Source: Cristatella mucedo
Taxonomy: Eukaryota > Bryozoa > Phylactolaemata > Cristatellidae
Reading direction: 5' to 3'
DNA length: 64,000 bases
NCBI GenBank assembly: GCA_009760855.2
Contig: WPIO01000143.1
Coordinates: 409,001 to 473,000 of the forward strand
Each line of letters begins with the position of its first letter. Position 1 is the first letter of the stretch. Of the stretch, positions 32,940 through 44,344 are shown piece after piece. A program made the translations under genes and the position numbers. Below the pieces are notes generated by a model. The model had not been told where the DNA came from. It worked only from the letters and a program-made list of their open reading frames with translations, and did no database searches.

Positions 32940-34470
32940 GCACTGGTTTGCTCGATTTTTCGGCAGCTTTTGATGTTGCATATCATCAAATCCGTTTCGA
33001 GCGCCTCTCATCTCGCCTGGGCATCACTAGCACTGCGTTGCAATGGCTCAGGTCCTATCTCAGTGGGAGACTCCAGAAAGTTTGTGTACGGACAAAGACC
33101 ATTCGAGGGCCCCACTTAAGTAACGGGTTCTGCCTCGGGGCTCTGCACATGGTTCGCTTCTTTTCAAAATTTAAACTCTCCGTCACACCGAAGTGATCCT
33201 CGCCATCGAACAATCTAGGCTTTCATGGTACACAGCTGTACCTATGCTTTGATCCATTCCAGCCTTCAAGCAGGTCAAATTCCCTCAACTCCCTTGCTGC
33301 ACGTATTGCTAACATGCACACATGGATGGGTGCAAACGTTCTGAAATTGAATGACGCATGAACCAAATTACTAGCTATGGGAGAACCAAGATTTGGAAAT
33401 TGAAAAGAGCAATACACAAACTCGGCTCGGCCAGTGCATGTCCTGTTGAATCCGCACGAATTCCAGGAGTTCTGCTCCAAAGTGACTTTTCATTAGAGAC
33501 TACGTCAGCTCCACAGTCAAGTCTGCCTACTTTCAGCTGATTAACGTTGCAAAAATTCAGTTTCAGTTAGTAACGCTGCAAAAATTCGGGTCTGATTAGA
33601 CAGGGATACTACATCCAAACTGTCCATGCATTTGTGACATCCCGTCTCGACTTCTGTAACTCACTGCTTGCTGGTCTGCCGGCCTGTGTAATAAGGCGCT
33701 TGCAGCTGGTGCAAAACTTCGCAGCTAGGCTTGTCTGTCATGAGCGTCAAAATTGCCAAATAACTGCACTTCTAGCGGACTTGCACTGGCTTCTAGTCAA
33801 GCAACACTATTGATCAAATGCATTATTATTATTATTATTATTATTATATCGACTTCAAGGTGCTGTAACTCACTTTCGGGTTCCTTTATTTTGTGGCTTC
33901 ACCCTTCCTATCAGAACTACTTTCAAACTAGGCTAGGCATTGCACCACACGCTTTTCTTATTCAAATGACTTCGCTCGAAATATATTAAAATCCTGTGGA
34001 GACCGTGCGATTAGTTCGTATGCTGCCAAAGCATGGAACTCACTCCCGACTGACGTCGTGACATCCCACGACTTGACTAAATTTAAAAAAGAAGCTTAAA
34101 AACACCTGTCTATGAAACAATTTAGTGGATCCTTGTGCTTTTTCCTTGTGCTCGTGCTGCCACCAATCCCGGGTCTTCGCCCAGGATTGGTGAGGCGCTC
34201 GCTCTTCGCGACCCCCAGGTCACGTGGGTTCGAGTCCTGCAGTAGGCGATCCTATTTTGCCCCACTGCAAGTGGTGGTGATAGCCGTTAAGGTTTGCCTG
34301 CCGCTATACAAATGAGGCTCTTTTAACTATCAATATATTATGCTAGTTGACACATGTAACAACTAGCCATTCCATCATTCGTCCTTCCTTGACAACAAAT
34401 GTAAAGTAACTAGAAATAGATTAAGTTCTGTGTGGACGCTATCCAAACGCATTATTATTATTATTATTAT
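32940..34470 (+). mobile_element. Old, decayed LINE copy
   Basis: Main LINE family with many stops and frameshifts: LLDFSAAFDVAYHQI at ~32,946, RLSSRLGITSTALQWLRSYL at 33,004-33,063, and later [20 protein letters not shown]. An ATT repeat interrupts at 33,824-33,847, and a SINE-B lies at 34,165-34,320. The 3' tail with (ATT)n ends at about 34,470. Confidence 0.85.
34165..34320 (+). mobile_element. SINE-B copy inside a LINE
   Basis: Plus-strand tRNA-derived SINE with TGGGTTCGAGTCCTGCAGTA as the B box, GTGGTGGTGATAGCCGTTAA in the body and CCGCTATACAAATGAGGCTC near the 3' end. It lies between the coding part and the 3' tail of the decayed LINE. Confidence 0.8.
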
Positions 34471-34536
34471 TGCCATTAGAACTTCGCTTTGTCACACGTC
34501 GGCCGGGATAAGCGTCGTTGCGAGTAGTGCGTTTGC

Positions 34537-34665
34537 GTGCTATTATCGGTATTGGTATTTATTATAGTTTATTTTATATTGGTATTGGTAGTTATTATCG
34601 GTATTTGTTATTGGCATTGATATATATATTATTGGCGTGTTATTATTGGTATATATTATGGGTTT
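34537..34665. repeat. AT-rich minisatellite
   Basis: Irregular repeats built on TTATTATCGGTATTGGTAT and shorter derivatives. Confidence 0.7.
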
Positions 34666-34869
34666 TTTGAGCTATTTCGGTGCGGACGATGAAGTCGCTT
34701 GGAGTCACGCTTGTAACTGAGGTATTGTACTGCGAGGCATCGAAACCCGCCGTTCGGCGAGTTCCATAATGCGGAAGTTCGCTGCGACGTCTCGCAGCTA
34801 TCACGCTCAAGTAGAGCTCCGAAGTAGAGTGAAACCGTCGCGTCGAGGTTTCTGCTGCGAAACCGTAGC

Positions 34870-35640
34870 ACTAGAGACCACTTCCGCTCTCGAAAGGCGA
34901 GCGAGAGCTAAAAGCCGGCGCGCGCGCGCGTCTCGCAAGCGAGCGGCTCGCCGCTCCAGAGACCTCCAGCGGAGACCTCCGAAACCAGCGGAGCGACAGC
35001 GGCTACGCCGCGAGCGCGGCGCCGAGTCTGCGACAAAAAGAGATTTCTCCTCTCGCTAGCACTCGCGATGAAAACACTTCGAAGGCAAAATTGCGAAAAG
35101 CGAACGCACGTGTTCAACTTAAAAATGAAAACGAGGGCACGCGCACCACCAACGCCCGCCCTCACGCTCGCAGACGTGCGCGCGCTCGCTGCAGACAGGA
35201 AGCAGGCGATGCAGCAGGCTCCGGGCGGTCAGCCGCCATCTTCGCCGCGCCAGGGATCGTCCGCGTTCTTCCGTTGGGAAACGTCTTGGCGGCCGCGTGA
35301 AGCCAGAAGGCGCCCACTGGCTCCACTGGCTCCGCCGCCCTCGCCGCTAGGCCAGGCCGCGCGAGTACAGCAGCAGACTGCGGTGGACGGCGGCGAGCAG
35401 CAGCGTCCACACGAGGCGGCACGGAACGGCACTCGCGAGCCGCCGGCAGGCGTCGGCGTAGCCGGACGCGGCGGCGGCGGCGGTTTGAACGCCGGCGTCT
35501 CGCGTCGTCGAGCTGCGGGCTGCGGAAGCGGCGGCGGAAGCGGCGGAGGCTCGGCCGCGGAGGCCGCCGCTCGCGCTCAGCCGAACGATGCGCTCGCCAG
35601 AGGCGTCCTATAAAACGAGAGGTCGCCCAGCTTTTCTCCT
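34870..35640. other. GC- and CpG-rich stretch, no supportable gene
   Basis: A 181-codon plus-strand frame (35,068-35,613) is rich in Ala, Arg and Gly and has low complexity, as any frame would in such GC-rich DNA. CpG density could mark a promoter, but no coding exon can be defended. Confidence 0.4.
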
Positions 35641-35764
35641 CAGCTAGCTCGCTCCGCGCCGGCCAGCAAATGACAGCTCGTAAGTGACAGATAGTAAGTG
35701 AGAGACAGAGTGTTAGGAAGACAGACAGACAGACAGTGACACCGTGTGAGATAGGAAGTGGGAG

Positions 35765-35765
35765 G

Positions 35766-35857
<92 letters not shown>

Positions 35858-35951
35858 ACGAGAGAGAGAGAGAGAGAGAGAGAGAACGATGATGACCAGA
35901 TGATGACCAGATGACCAGATGCCAACGAAGAGTATGTGGCGAGAGAGAGAG

Positions 35952-36003
<52 letters not shown>
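35765..36003. repeat. (GA)n microsatellite
   Basis: Two long pure GA runs (about 35,769-35,882 and 35,941-36,003) separated by ~60 bases containing a repeated GATGACCAGAT. Confidence 0.95.
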
Positions 36004-36007
<4 letters not shown>

Positions 36008-36069
36008 GTTGAACGAATAGAGAGCTGCAGCTCACTCTTGGACTCGTATGACGTATTGAATGACGTATG

Positions 36070-37080
36070 ATGTATGTCGTACCCCAAGGATGTGCACTTG
36101 GTCCACTTCTTCTAGCAGTTTTTACTCTCCATCCGACGCGATCTGCAGACGCGATCGTCGAGCAAGCTAGAAGTCTAGGCTTTCACTTCTGAGCAGACGA
36201 CGCTCGTCCCGCGCGCTTTCGCTTTGATTCTTCTCTGCCTCTTCGCTGCGCAGCCCAAACTTTCCCTCTGCAGCTCCTCCCTTGGAGCATGCATCACCGA
36301 CCTCCGCCACTTGGATGGCGACAAGCTTGTGGAGATCGCAAGGTGATAAACTCACTTGCAATTAACGAGAAAGCCTAGCTATACGTGGAAATTCGAAAGG
36401 TATAACCCTCAAATTGGGCTCGGCCAGCGTATCTCAGATAACCTCTGCATGCAATTCGAGTATCCAATTCAAAAAAGACTCTTCCCTAGCTGGTCAAGTC
36501 AGACCTAGATTCCTGTCTGTCCACTTTTAGCGTTGCCCAGTCATTGCTTAGAGTGAAGGTGCTCGCACTTCGACCCCCAACGCACCGACGCACTTCACGA
36601 CCCACGTGCAGTGGGTTTGAGTCTCGCTAGGCGCACAGGCCTGTGGACTGCCCTCTGCAAGCGGGAGTGATTGACCCTAAAGCTCTTTACCGGCATATAA
36701 ATGGCGCTACTGACGCAGCTGCTGTTGTAATTTTACGTAGCCGGGCTCGCTTAGATATAGGTACTTCAGCAAAGCCGCTCCATGCATCTGTGACATTCAC
36801 TCGAGACTTCTCCTGAACAAATAGCTGCGCAAGCAGGTCTTTGTGCTGCTGAATCCATGCTCAGCTCACATCAGGTAAAAAATAACTTTGTCGCCAGGCA
36901 CGTCTGTCCTGAAATTGTCAACTTGAGCAGCAATCATTGATGACTGACTCCCCATTGAGCAGCAATGCCCTTCAAGGTCGCGTCACTCACTTTTAGGAAC
37001 CTCCGTACTTTCTTTTCTCTCAGACTCACCAGTCGGAAGCACTTCGCAATCGTGTTCGCATGTTGGCATCCTTCACAATC
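36070..37080 (+). mobile_element. Very old LINE remains
   Basis: Plus-strand traces of a reverse transcriptase: VPQGCALGPLL at about 36,079-36,111, GFHF with a following ADD at ~36,178-36,200, and KL..C-terminal remnants between 36,730 and 37,000. A SINE-B-like piece interrupts at 36,565. Heavily mutated. Confidence 0.6.
36565..36715 (+). mobile_element. SINE-B-like fragment
   Basis: Contains GTGGGTTTGAGTCTCGCTAG as a B-box remnant and a diverged body ending in CCGGCATATAAATGGCGC. Confidence 0.5.
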
Positions 37081-37119
37081 CTGCTAGCACGTCCTCACGA
37101 TAACATGCGATAGTTGCTC

Positions 37120-37295
37120 AAATAAATACAGAATTATAAATATTAGCTGATTTAAAAGCCTAATTTGTATAGTGGCAGAAGAGCCTTGACGGCTATTGCC
37201 ACCGCTTGCAGTTAAAGGATTGCCTGCTGCAGGATTCCAACCCGCGATCTCGGTAGTGAAGAGTAAGCACCGTGCCTCCTGGGATATCGCGGCAA
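37120..37295 (-). mobile_element. SINE-B copy
   Basis: Minus-strand copy: the complement of the tail (ATTAGCTGATTTAAAAGCCT) at 37,141, body with GACGGCTATTGCCACCGCTT, and a diverged head ending near 37,295. Confidence 0.75.
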
Positions 37296-37689
37296 AATAT
37301 AGCCAGCCCCCTACTCGTTCACTGGCTAACCGTTGGCGACCGAAGTATCTCTCATGGCGGCTCCTCGGTATACAAGCAGCCGCCATGCTGTCACATCCGG
37401 GCGGAGCCTTCTCTCCAGTCGCCCCAGGCTGCTGCTCGCTGCCAGGGCTGAGGTTTTCGGATATAAAGGCCGAGACTTTTGGATCGAGATCGCGGCGGAG
37501 ATTGCGAGAGAGTCGCCGCGAGAGACCGCCGGTTTGCCGCGTCGGTCGTTCTGCGTACCTCGTCTAAAGCCGCTTCTACCGGTCGACGAGTTTTTTTTAA
37601 CGTTTTTCGCTAGCTTCGCTAGTCTCGGGCAGAGGCTCGAGCCTAGCCTCTCTTTTGACGTCGCTTTCGAATCCAGGGCCGACTCGTAC

Positions 37690-38454
37690 CTGAGGTTTTC
37701 CTCCGCTCACGACAGATCTCTTCCCGCCGCATGCGCTGTCCCGTTGATCGACGAGCCAGGCAAGGTTCAAGTTCCTCGTCGTGCCCGAGGCGTCGGCGAA
37801 GCAGGCAGCTGCCAGAGGCGACCGGCAGGTCGGACACGCAACCGCCGCCAAAGTTGGACATCTTTGGTCCGTTGCGAGCTGCGCCACGCCCTCGGCTTGC
37901 TGCTGCTGCTGCTGCTGCTGATGCTGCTGCTGCTGCTTCTGCAGCTGATGCCGCCAGATGCCTCTCAGGCAACTGCAAGAAAAGTCAACAAGCTCGCCGT
38001 ACGGTATTGCAGCAGCACGCATAGGCTGAGATCATGTTCGCACCGACTACTCGACACTAGAGACGACGGACGAGCGAGCGAGCGCTTTCTTGCGAGAGTG
38101 CTTTCTCTTGAAAACCGGCTCTGCTCTGCTCCGCAGCGGCACCGCATCCAGAGAAGCTGCAGACGCTGCGGCCGAGACGTCGCCCGCTCGTGCAGCCCCA
38201 GACTCGCGCGAAAGTGCTCGACGGCTCTCGGATGCTCGCGGCGGATGCGCGTGACGCTACCGGAAGCAAAAGCTGTGGCCGCACGGGAGCACTCGAGGGT
38301 CCGTAAAGTAGTTGAAGCAGACGGCGCATCGAAGCGAGCCGGTCCAGTGATCGGGCGAGTGCTCCACGTCGTCGTCGGCAGCAGGCTGAGTGGCTGACGT
38401 GCGACGCCCGCCACCGCCGCCGCCGCCGCCGGGCGGCCCTGACGCATCTTTCAT
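37690..38454 (-). CDS. RING-finger E3 ligase-like gene, first two exons
   Basis: Two minus-strand exons join in phase. Exon 1 runs from ATG 38,454 to 38,261, with its donor CG|GTAGCG inside an Arg codon. Exon 2 runs from 37,972 (acceptor TTTTCTTGCAG) to 37,690 (donor CAG|GTACGAG). The predicted N-terminus has a glycine run, then a C3HC4 RING typical of TRIM-type ubiquitin ligases: CAVCFNYF, PRVLPCGHSFCFRC across the splice, and CPTCRSPL. All eight zinc ligands are present, followed by NLNLAWLVDQ as in TRIM proteins. A run of about 16 residues, mostly Gln with one His, lies in the loop before CPTC. Downstream exons (B-box, coiled coil) were not found; LINE and SINE remains occupy 36,070-37,295. 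The gene may continue further left or be truncated. Confidence 0.75.
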
Positions 38455-38664
38455 CTTGCACGGTCGGCTCTGGCCGCGGCGCTTCTTCTGCCGCCGCCGA
38501 TCGACGACGGCGGCGGCGGCGGCTGCATCGTTCGGTGGCGGCGCGGCGCCACGAGCGTGCCGCGCCGCTCACTTCCGCTTTCAAAATTGCTCTCTGCTCG
38601 CGGCGGTGGCAACTGCTGCTTCTGCCACATCATTCAGTGATGCAGTCGAGGAGAGGCGCTCTGC

Positions 38665-38711
38665 AGCGAGAGAGAGAGAGTGAGAGAGGAAAGCAAGACT
38701 TGAGAGAGACG

Positions 38712-38764
<53 letters not shown>

Positions 38765-39060
38765 TGAGAGAGGGAGAGAGCGAGTGAGAGAGGTGAGAAG
38801 GAGGAAGAGACGGAGACACAGACAGGGAAACAGACAAAGAGAGAGAGAGAGAGAGAGAGACAGATAGACAGACAGACAGACAGACAGAGAAAGAGAGAGA
38901 GAAGAGCAAGATAGAGTGAGAGAAGAGAGAAAGAGGGGAGAGAGACCGAGACAGAGATCGGGAGCCAAACAAATTGAGATATATAGACAGACAGATAGAC
39001 TAAGACAGACAGACCGAGATAAAATGAGAGATAGAGAAAGAGAGGGGGAGAGAGAGACGG
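38665..39060. repeat. GA-rich microsatellite cluster
   Basis: Pure GA runs (for example 38,719-38,758) mixed with GACA units (38,860-38,890). It lies ~200 bases upstream of the RING gene start. Confidence 0.9.
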
Positions 39061-39199
39061 TGAAATCTTCCATCGCGTGCAGAGAGTTGGCTCGTTGTAC
39101 GGATGCACGCGAGATCCAACACCGCTGCCACAAGTTTTGAGCAGCAACGCGCCATTATCCAGATAGCGTTAATGCATCCGCTATAGCTGAACTTGTATT

Positions 39200-39310
39200 A
39201 GATATACATGAAATATATAAATTAATTATATAAATGAATAATACATATATATAATTCATTTATATAATTCATTTACATATTTAATGTATATTTATATTCA
39301 TATCTGTTCG
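39200..39310. repeat. AT-rich palindromic stretch
   Basis: Interleaved inverted copies of ATAAATGAAT/ATTCATTTAT and short TATA runs. No coding content. Confidence 0.7.
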
Positions 39311-39639
39311 CAACTGAACTCGCAGAGTTTGTTTACATTTGTTTGCTATTTTTGGTTGGCTTCGTAGTAGCCAAAACTGCAGGTATGTACGGCAGCGATA
39401 CAAACTTGAATGCCACTACACTCGGCTCAACCTTTAACTTTTCTATACCTTGCTCTGCATCCAACTCACTCGCTCTATATTTAATCTCGCTTGCGGCCAC
39501 CATTGGGAAGCATTCGCACTTGAATAGCGACTAATCTGTTGCACCTGACAGACGGTCAGACCGACCTTGAAATGTCTTAGTCTTATAAATTACAAATAGT
39601 CACGGGCAAGCCTAGCGCCACCCTGCTGTCGGAAGAGTC

Positions 39640-39890
39640 CCATCCTAGAGGCCGGCATTTCGGCGGCACTAGAATTAATTCACGCGTTTATGAAATCGCG
39701 TCTCGATAACGCACTTCGGTTTATATTTCGCGCGTGCGCACCAATGCCGAGCGTCAGCCATTCAGCCAGCCGCCTGCTGGCGGACGTTTGTCTATTTTTC
39801 TGTCTGTCAGCAAACGTAAATTGCCTAGAAAGAGACTGAGTTGTGCAAGAGCGCTGTATCAAATGTATTGTTATTATTGTTATTATTGAA
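39640..39890 (+). mobile_element. LINE 3'-end fragment
   Basis: A decayed RLDN coding remnant near 39,700 is followed by GCCTAGAAAGAGACTGAGTT and a TTATTATTG tail, the 3' end of the main LINE family. Confidence 0.7.
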
Positions 39891-39959
39891 GATTTCCGGC
39901 GTATGTCCTTAATAGTCTACCACCGGGGAGATGCGTGCAGTAGCTTATCTGGTCTGTTG

Positions 39960-40110
39960 TCAACTATGTATATGCCGCAGCCCACAACGTCTTTCTGAGC
40001 TACACTGGCTCCCAGGCGCGTTACGAATCGACTTTGTTATCCCTTCAAAGCCGTGTTAATCGCTCGCATCAGCATGCCTGTCCTTGACCTCTTCGCTCTT
40101 CCGGCATTGT

Positions 40111-40152
<42 letters not shown>

Positions 40153-40260
40153 CTCTTCTTCCCGCTCATCGGCTTCCAGTTGTCTCGCCGTTACTCGCAC
40201 TAAATTGAAATCTTTTTGGTGGTGGTAGGGCCTTCAGTTTGTAAACAACAAAAAGTGCGA
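39960..40260 (+). pseudogene. Decayed LINE C-terminal coding fragment
   Basis: Encodes LSELHWLPGALRIDFV at about 39,993-40,040, the HWLPV-x-x-RIDFK block of non-LTR reverse transcriptases, then degenerates. A (TC)n run is inserted at 40,108. Confidence 0.6.
40108..40151. repeat. (TC)n microsatellite
   Basis: Pure TC dinucleotide run. Confidence 0.95.
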
Positions 40261-40598
40261 ACTCGCTTCCGCCTTCTGGTTTCCGCCTGCGTTGGCCTTG
40301 CGCAATTTCAGTCTCAGCTAAAAATGCGTCCTGAGCCAGTGAACTTGTCTGTTTTTTCTCCTGTTTGCCTGGCGTGCCTGCCGGCGCATGACTCGTTGCA
40401 TATCACTAACCGGGGCTCCAACCAAAAACGTGTCTCCGAGTGCTTCCTTGCGTGATTTCGCATGCTTATCTGATCGAGCGTAGAACAGCAATTAGCTAGC
40501 TTTTCACTGACTCTTGGCTTTTTATTCTCTTCCAGAGTGACGGAGAATTAGTTATCTGAAGCCTTTGTCTTATCGTACGGCAGCGTAAGCGGCGTGTC

Positions 40599-40975
40599 AT
40601 GGGGAGGTGTACTCGGAGGCCGGCGGCCGAGTGCGTGTAAGAGATGTAATAAGGGAGATCGGTATATAGCAGCGACTGCACACAATGCCCATTAGCAATT
40701 GACTACGAGTCAATGTATATAAGCCATAGTTTTGCAGCAGTTTCTAGTTTTGCAGCAGTTTCAAATGACATTACGGATCTCTTATCAACGGTCAAACGTG
40801 ATTTCTAGGGCGAGAGGCAATCAGAGGGGGGAGTCAAACTCTGTTAAACCTGAGCATAAAAAAAAATCTGTAGAACCTCTGCGCACACAGGACGAACCGG
40901 TGGAAAGTCTGCGAAGAAAGATTTAATAATCTGCCCAAAATAGTCTATGCTGTTGCGCAGTGCGATTCAGTTGTA
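40599..40975 (+). repeat. Dispersed ~370-bp repeat, copy A
   Basis: Aligns along its length with 44,900-45,265 in the same orientation. Shared blocks include GACTA(C/T)GAGTCAATGTA, TTTTGCA(G/T)CAGTTT, CTCTGTTAAA and CTGCGAAGAAA. A shorter duplication of TAGTTTTGCAGCAGTTTC is seen inside this copy. No coding frame or known terminal motif; probably a non-autonomous mobile element or a duplicated segment. Confidence 0.65.
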
Positions 40976-41449
40976 ATTACTGAAATTCAATAGAAATCAG
41001 CACTCTTTAGTGTAACATCCAGATTTCGTCTTATCGTACGTCAGCGTGAGCGTCGTGTCCGTAATACGTGGCTAAACGCGAGTGGCTAAATGCTTCGGTT
41101 TGCGCTGAACCTCGCGCTGGACGTCTTGGACCCTCTTCAATGCCGGATTTGAACCAGATCGCGAGCCTCGGGATGAGCATTTTTTACCGTGTCACAAGCA
41201 AACCAGAGGCCATTCTTGGACTCCGCGAATGATTATGAATAAGGCGTCGTATTACGTACCAGGAGCAATTCTTAGCTTTTCTTCTACTAGACGCTTGTGT
41301 GCTTGCTGCGTTCTTTGACGGCATGTATTTTTGTATCATTTTAATATTGAATTAAAATGCTCTTGGACGTTACACTAGAGAGCTACACTAGTTTTTGACG
41401 TTATACTAGAGAGTTACACTAGTTTTTTAAATGCGGCAATCGAGACGTG

Positions 41450-41660
41450 ATGTCATATATTCATGAACTATATAAGAATAATTGAAATAATACATGTGAA
41501 GTAACTCCCTCAAAGAACTCAGCCTCTTTTTAGGCACTCTAAATTTTCTGCAAAAGAAGCGCGATCGAATGGTTAGTGGTAGCATTCTCAATAAACAATA
41601 AGAAAAATCATGGTTAGGCGTTACGTGCACACGGTCAGCATGCAAGTACGGTTCGTGATA
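41450..41660 (-). mobile_element. LINE 3' tail fragment
   Basis: Minus-strand, diverged copy of the main LINE 3' UTR, with GGTTAGGCGTTACGTGCACA and the tail hairpin near 41,500-41,540. Confidence 0.7.
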
Positions 41661-41944
41661 ACTAGTTCTGGTTCCGCCGTACTTTTAAATAAGCGGGACC
41701 TAATTTTGGAAGCAAATTTGTATCTGCCAAAGTTAGGCAGTGCCTCCGCCTGACAGTGGCGACAATGCGAAGCTCGCTCGACAACAGTTCTCTATCAAAC
41801 AGCACACGCATATTACGAGTGGGTGTTGCGCGAGTGATGACAAAGAAACCATGAGGACGAGACTCTTCCGACTGTAGGGCGACGCTAGGCTTGCCTGTAA
41901 CTATTCGTAATTTAAAATATCAAGACATTTTAATGTTTGTCTTA

Positions 41945-42110
41945 TATTATAAAAAGTATAATTAATTTGTATGGCGCCCCAAGAGAACTTAATCTCTATT
42001 CAGGCGCTTCACATATGCCTCGGGGCTCGAGCCCACGACCTCAGCCACACCTTGGTCCTCGGGGCGAGCACCCTAACCACTGGACTAAACCAGCACGGCT
42101 TACCGTCTTT
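41945..42110 (-). mobile_element. SINE-A copy
   Basis: Minus-strand: tail complement GGCGCCCCAAGAGAACTTAA at 41,971, degenerate B box CGGGGCTCGAGCCC, and head complement CACTGGACTAAACC at about 42,077-42,090. Confidence 0.85.
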
Positions 42111-42284
42111 AAGCTGCAGGAGATTCGTCGCCATTTAAGTACGAATATTTTTCAACGGTGGCTGTAAGCGAGATTAGACACAGAATGAGTAATTTCGATG
42201 CAGAGTAAGGTATATAAGGATCAAAGGTTGAGCCGAGTGTCGTGCTATGCCAGCAGCGTTTTTATGTCCAATTCTCAATACAGT

Positions 42285-42365
42285 ATAAAATATATAATAT
42301 ATAAGTATAGAATATTACTCAATATATGTATTGAGTATTACATTGAATATTACTCAATACAATAA
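42285..42365. repeat. AT-rich nested palindrome
   Basis: GTATTGAGTATTA and AATATTACTCAATAC form an imperfect inverted repeat at about 42,329-42,362, and a second overlapping inversion uses the upstream AATATTACTCAATA. Confidence 0.75.
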
Positions 42366-42404
42366 ACACATATATGCATATCAATATTTGTATAACATAT
42401 GAAA

Positions 42405-42520
42405 TTTTGGAAATCATTTGTACAGTGCCCTAAGAGAGCTCAGTTGGGTCTAGGCGCTTCAGATATGCCACGGGGCTCTAGCCAATGACCTCCGTCGTAA
42501 AGTTCGTAAAGCACCTTGAC
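42405..42520 (-). mobile_element. SINE-A fragment, diverged
   Basis: The tail complement GTGCCCTAAGAGAGCTCAGT is followed by GGCGCTTCAGATATGCCACG and part of the head. Confidence 0.65.
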
Positions 42521-42599
42521 CCCTCGTTCGTTAAAGACGAGGCCCTTGAACCCTCGGCTTAGTTGGGTAGATGAAGTCTGCTGGCTAAATCATGCGTAC

Positions 42600-42715
42600 C
42601 GAAAACCACTTGAAAAACCGCTATGTGGATGAAATAGAAAAACCGAAAACCGAACCGTAAACGAAAAACCGTACCGAAAACCGCTATGTGGGTGAAATAG
42701 AAAATGTTCAAGCAT
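42600..42715. repeat. Short tandem duplication
   Basis: ACCGAAAACC...CCGCTATGTGG(A/G)TGAAATAGAAAA occurs twice in tandem with interposed CCGAAAACCG-type units. Related sequence occurs near 17,140-17,210. Confidence 0.65.
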
Positions 42716-42799
42716 AACGCCCACCTCGTCTTTGTAGATTTGCAATCCAAAATACGTCATGTTAAAGTGCGTTGCTATTTGATTGACATGTTATTACTG

Positions 42800-42975
42800 T
42801 GAGCCGTGATGGCACACTAGGTAAGGCGGTCGCTTCCATGACCTCGGTCCCAAGGTCGTGGGTTCGATTCCTGCGGTGGGCGATTCTTTATGGCCACTGC
42901 AAGCGGTGGCGATAGCCTTAAAGACTCTTCTGTCGCTATACAAAAATAGGCTGTTTAATCAGCTAGGATTTATTG
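42800..42975 (+). mobile_element. SINE-B, well-preserved copy
   Basis: Plus-strand copy with a near-complete tRNA-like head (GCCGTGATGGCACACTAGG...), the B box GTGGGTTCGATTCCTGCGGT, body GCGGTGGCGATAGCCTTAAA and 3' end ATCAGCTAGGATTTATT. It serves as the reference copy for this family. Confidence 0.85.
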
Positions 42976-43018
42976 CTTATTTTTTTATTACTAAAAGACA
43001 AAGCTACCTAAACCAGGG

Positions 43019-43095
43019 CCCGCGATAGCTCAGTTGGTAGAGGACTGTAGGTAAGGTGCGATCCTTAGGTCACCGGCTCGAATCCGGTTCACGGG
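43019..43095 (+). tRNA. tRNA-Tyr-like sequence, probably a pseudogene
   Basis: Resembles an intron-containing tRNA-Tyr: D-arm TAGCTCAGTTGGTAGAG, CTGTAG with anticodon GTA, a 10-base intron after position 37, then ATCCTTAGGTC and the T-arm CGGCTCGAATCCG. About six bases are missing between the D-arm and anticodon stem compared with the copy at 46,376-46,458, and one acceptor pair is mismatched, so it is probably not functional. Confidence 0.6.
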
Positions 43096-43224
43096 AATAT
43101 CTTGCTATCATACGCTCCAGCCTGCAGAAACGCGACGACGCGCCTAGACATGGCACCTGCACGTACGATGCTTGCACTCATCCAGGGACTCTGTAACTCT
43201 CGCAGCGTTACCCCGGAACCAGGA

Positions 43225-43655
43225 GCAACGAGTTACATGCTTTGTGGCGTGTAGGACCCCCTTTTCCCAAAATTTGGGGTCCGATGAAGAGGAAGCTTAT
43301 AAATGGGAGGCTACATTTTTTAATTAATCAATTAATCAATTAATTAATTGAATTAATATTTCGCTAAACAACGTATCTGCTTTGAATGCCACCCAACAAA
43401 GACAACGTGTCGCAAAAGCGTGTACGATAGGTTTTTTATCAACAGAAATTCGATCTTCCATTGACTCGGAAAACCATCACAGTGGAGGACGAAGGTGTTG
43501 TCACAAAGATCGATGGATGCACAGACGAGGACCTGGATTTTTTCCAAAAATTTATTTAAAAAATGTAGGGGGGGGGCTTATTCACGTGGGGAGCGTGAAC
43601 ATGGGGGGGGGGGCTCATACATCAGGTGGGCTTATATACGGTAAAATGCAGGAAT
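43225..43655 (+). mobile_element. DNA-transposon-like remnant, copy 1
   Basis: Aligns in inverted orientation with 45,855-46,240. It ends in GGGGGGGGCTCATAC...GGCTTATATACGGTAAAAT, resembling ends of pogo/Tigger-type elements. Short coding traces are shared between copies (a GKPx...TDEDL pattern). Class assignment is tentative. Confidence 0.45.
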
Positions 43656-44254
43656 TGCTAACCGACTGACCTGTGCTGCTACTTCCACGGTAATCACTTC
43701 TTCGACTGCCTTAAAATTTATATTTCGTGTTTATTAACACTACAAACTCATAGTGTAGTCCAATCGCTTTCCATGCTATCGGGTGATGATGCACGTTCTA
43801 AAATTGGTACTCATGCGGAACCAAGCTGAGAGTCTACATAATCGCATTGAACATTTTTTAGAAATTCGTCTTCGCTGACAAGGATGCTCCAGCTAGGGAA
43901 CATCTACCTGGTTCATGACAGCGTGACATTATGGCTTGCATGGTGAATTACAGATGCATATATATGACAGGTTGGTGAGACCGCATCATACCGAAGCTTC
44001 CGAAGAAGAACGCAAGAATGCCTCGTCTCGACGGGCAAACGACGCTTCTACCTTAACGAGTCTCTGATTCTGACGAAGCAGATTGAAACTCTCGCTCCGG
44101 ATTTAGTTTAGAAGAACTCAGTAGCGTACTTAAGAGGAAACGTGCTCCTTGCGAATAAACAAACGACTGCCACAAAAGTGCATATGCCAAGCCTTAGTGC
44201 TATAAATCTACCACACGTAGTACTTGAATTTAAAATGCTAAAAATGCATAATAA

Positions 44255-44263
44255 TAGAGTATA

Positions 44264-44300
<37 letters not shown>
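44255..44300. repeat. (TA)n microsatellite
   Basis: Nearly pure TA run. Confidence 0.9.
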
Positions 44301-44304
<4 letters not shown>

Positions 44305-44344
44305 GAAATATAGTAGAAACTTTTAATATGCTAACATATTGAAA

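Noticed and set aside
35068-35613. 181-codon Ala/Arg/Gly-rich frame
   Set aside because: Low complexity, no motif, no splice evidence; expected by chance in DNA this GC-rich.
35640-36087. Serine/leucine-repeat frames in GA tracts (also 38,581-39,147, 55,005-55,660, 59,585-60,100)
   Set aside because: Translations of dinucleotide repeats, not proteins.
37333-38397. 354-codon plus-strand open frame with a leucine run
   Set aside because: It is antisense to both RING exons. The leucine run is the complement of the glutamine codons, and no motif supports it.
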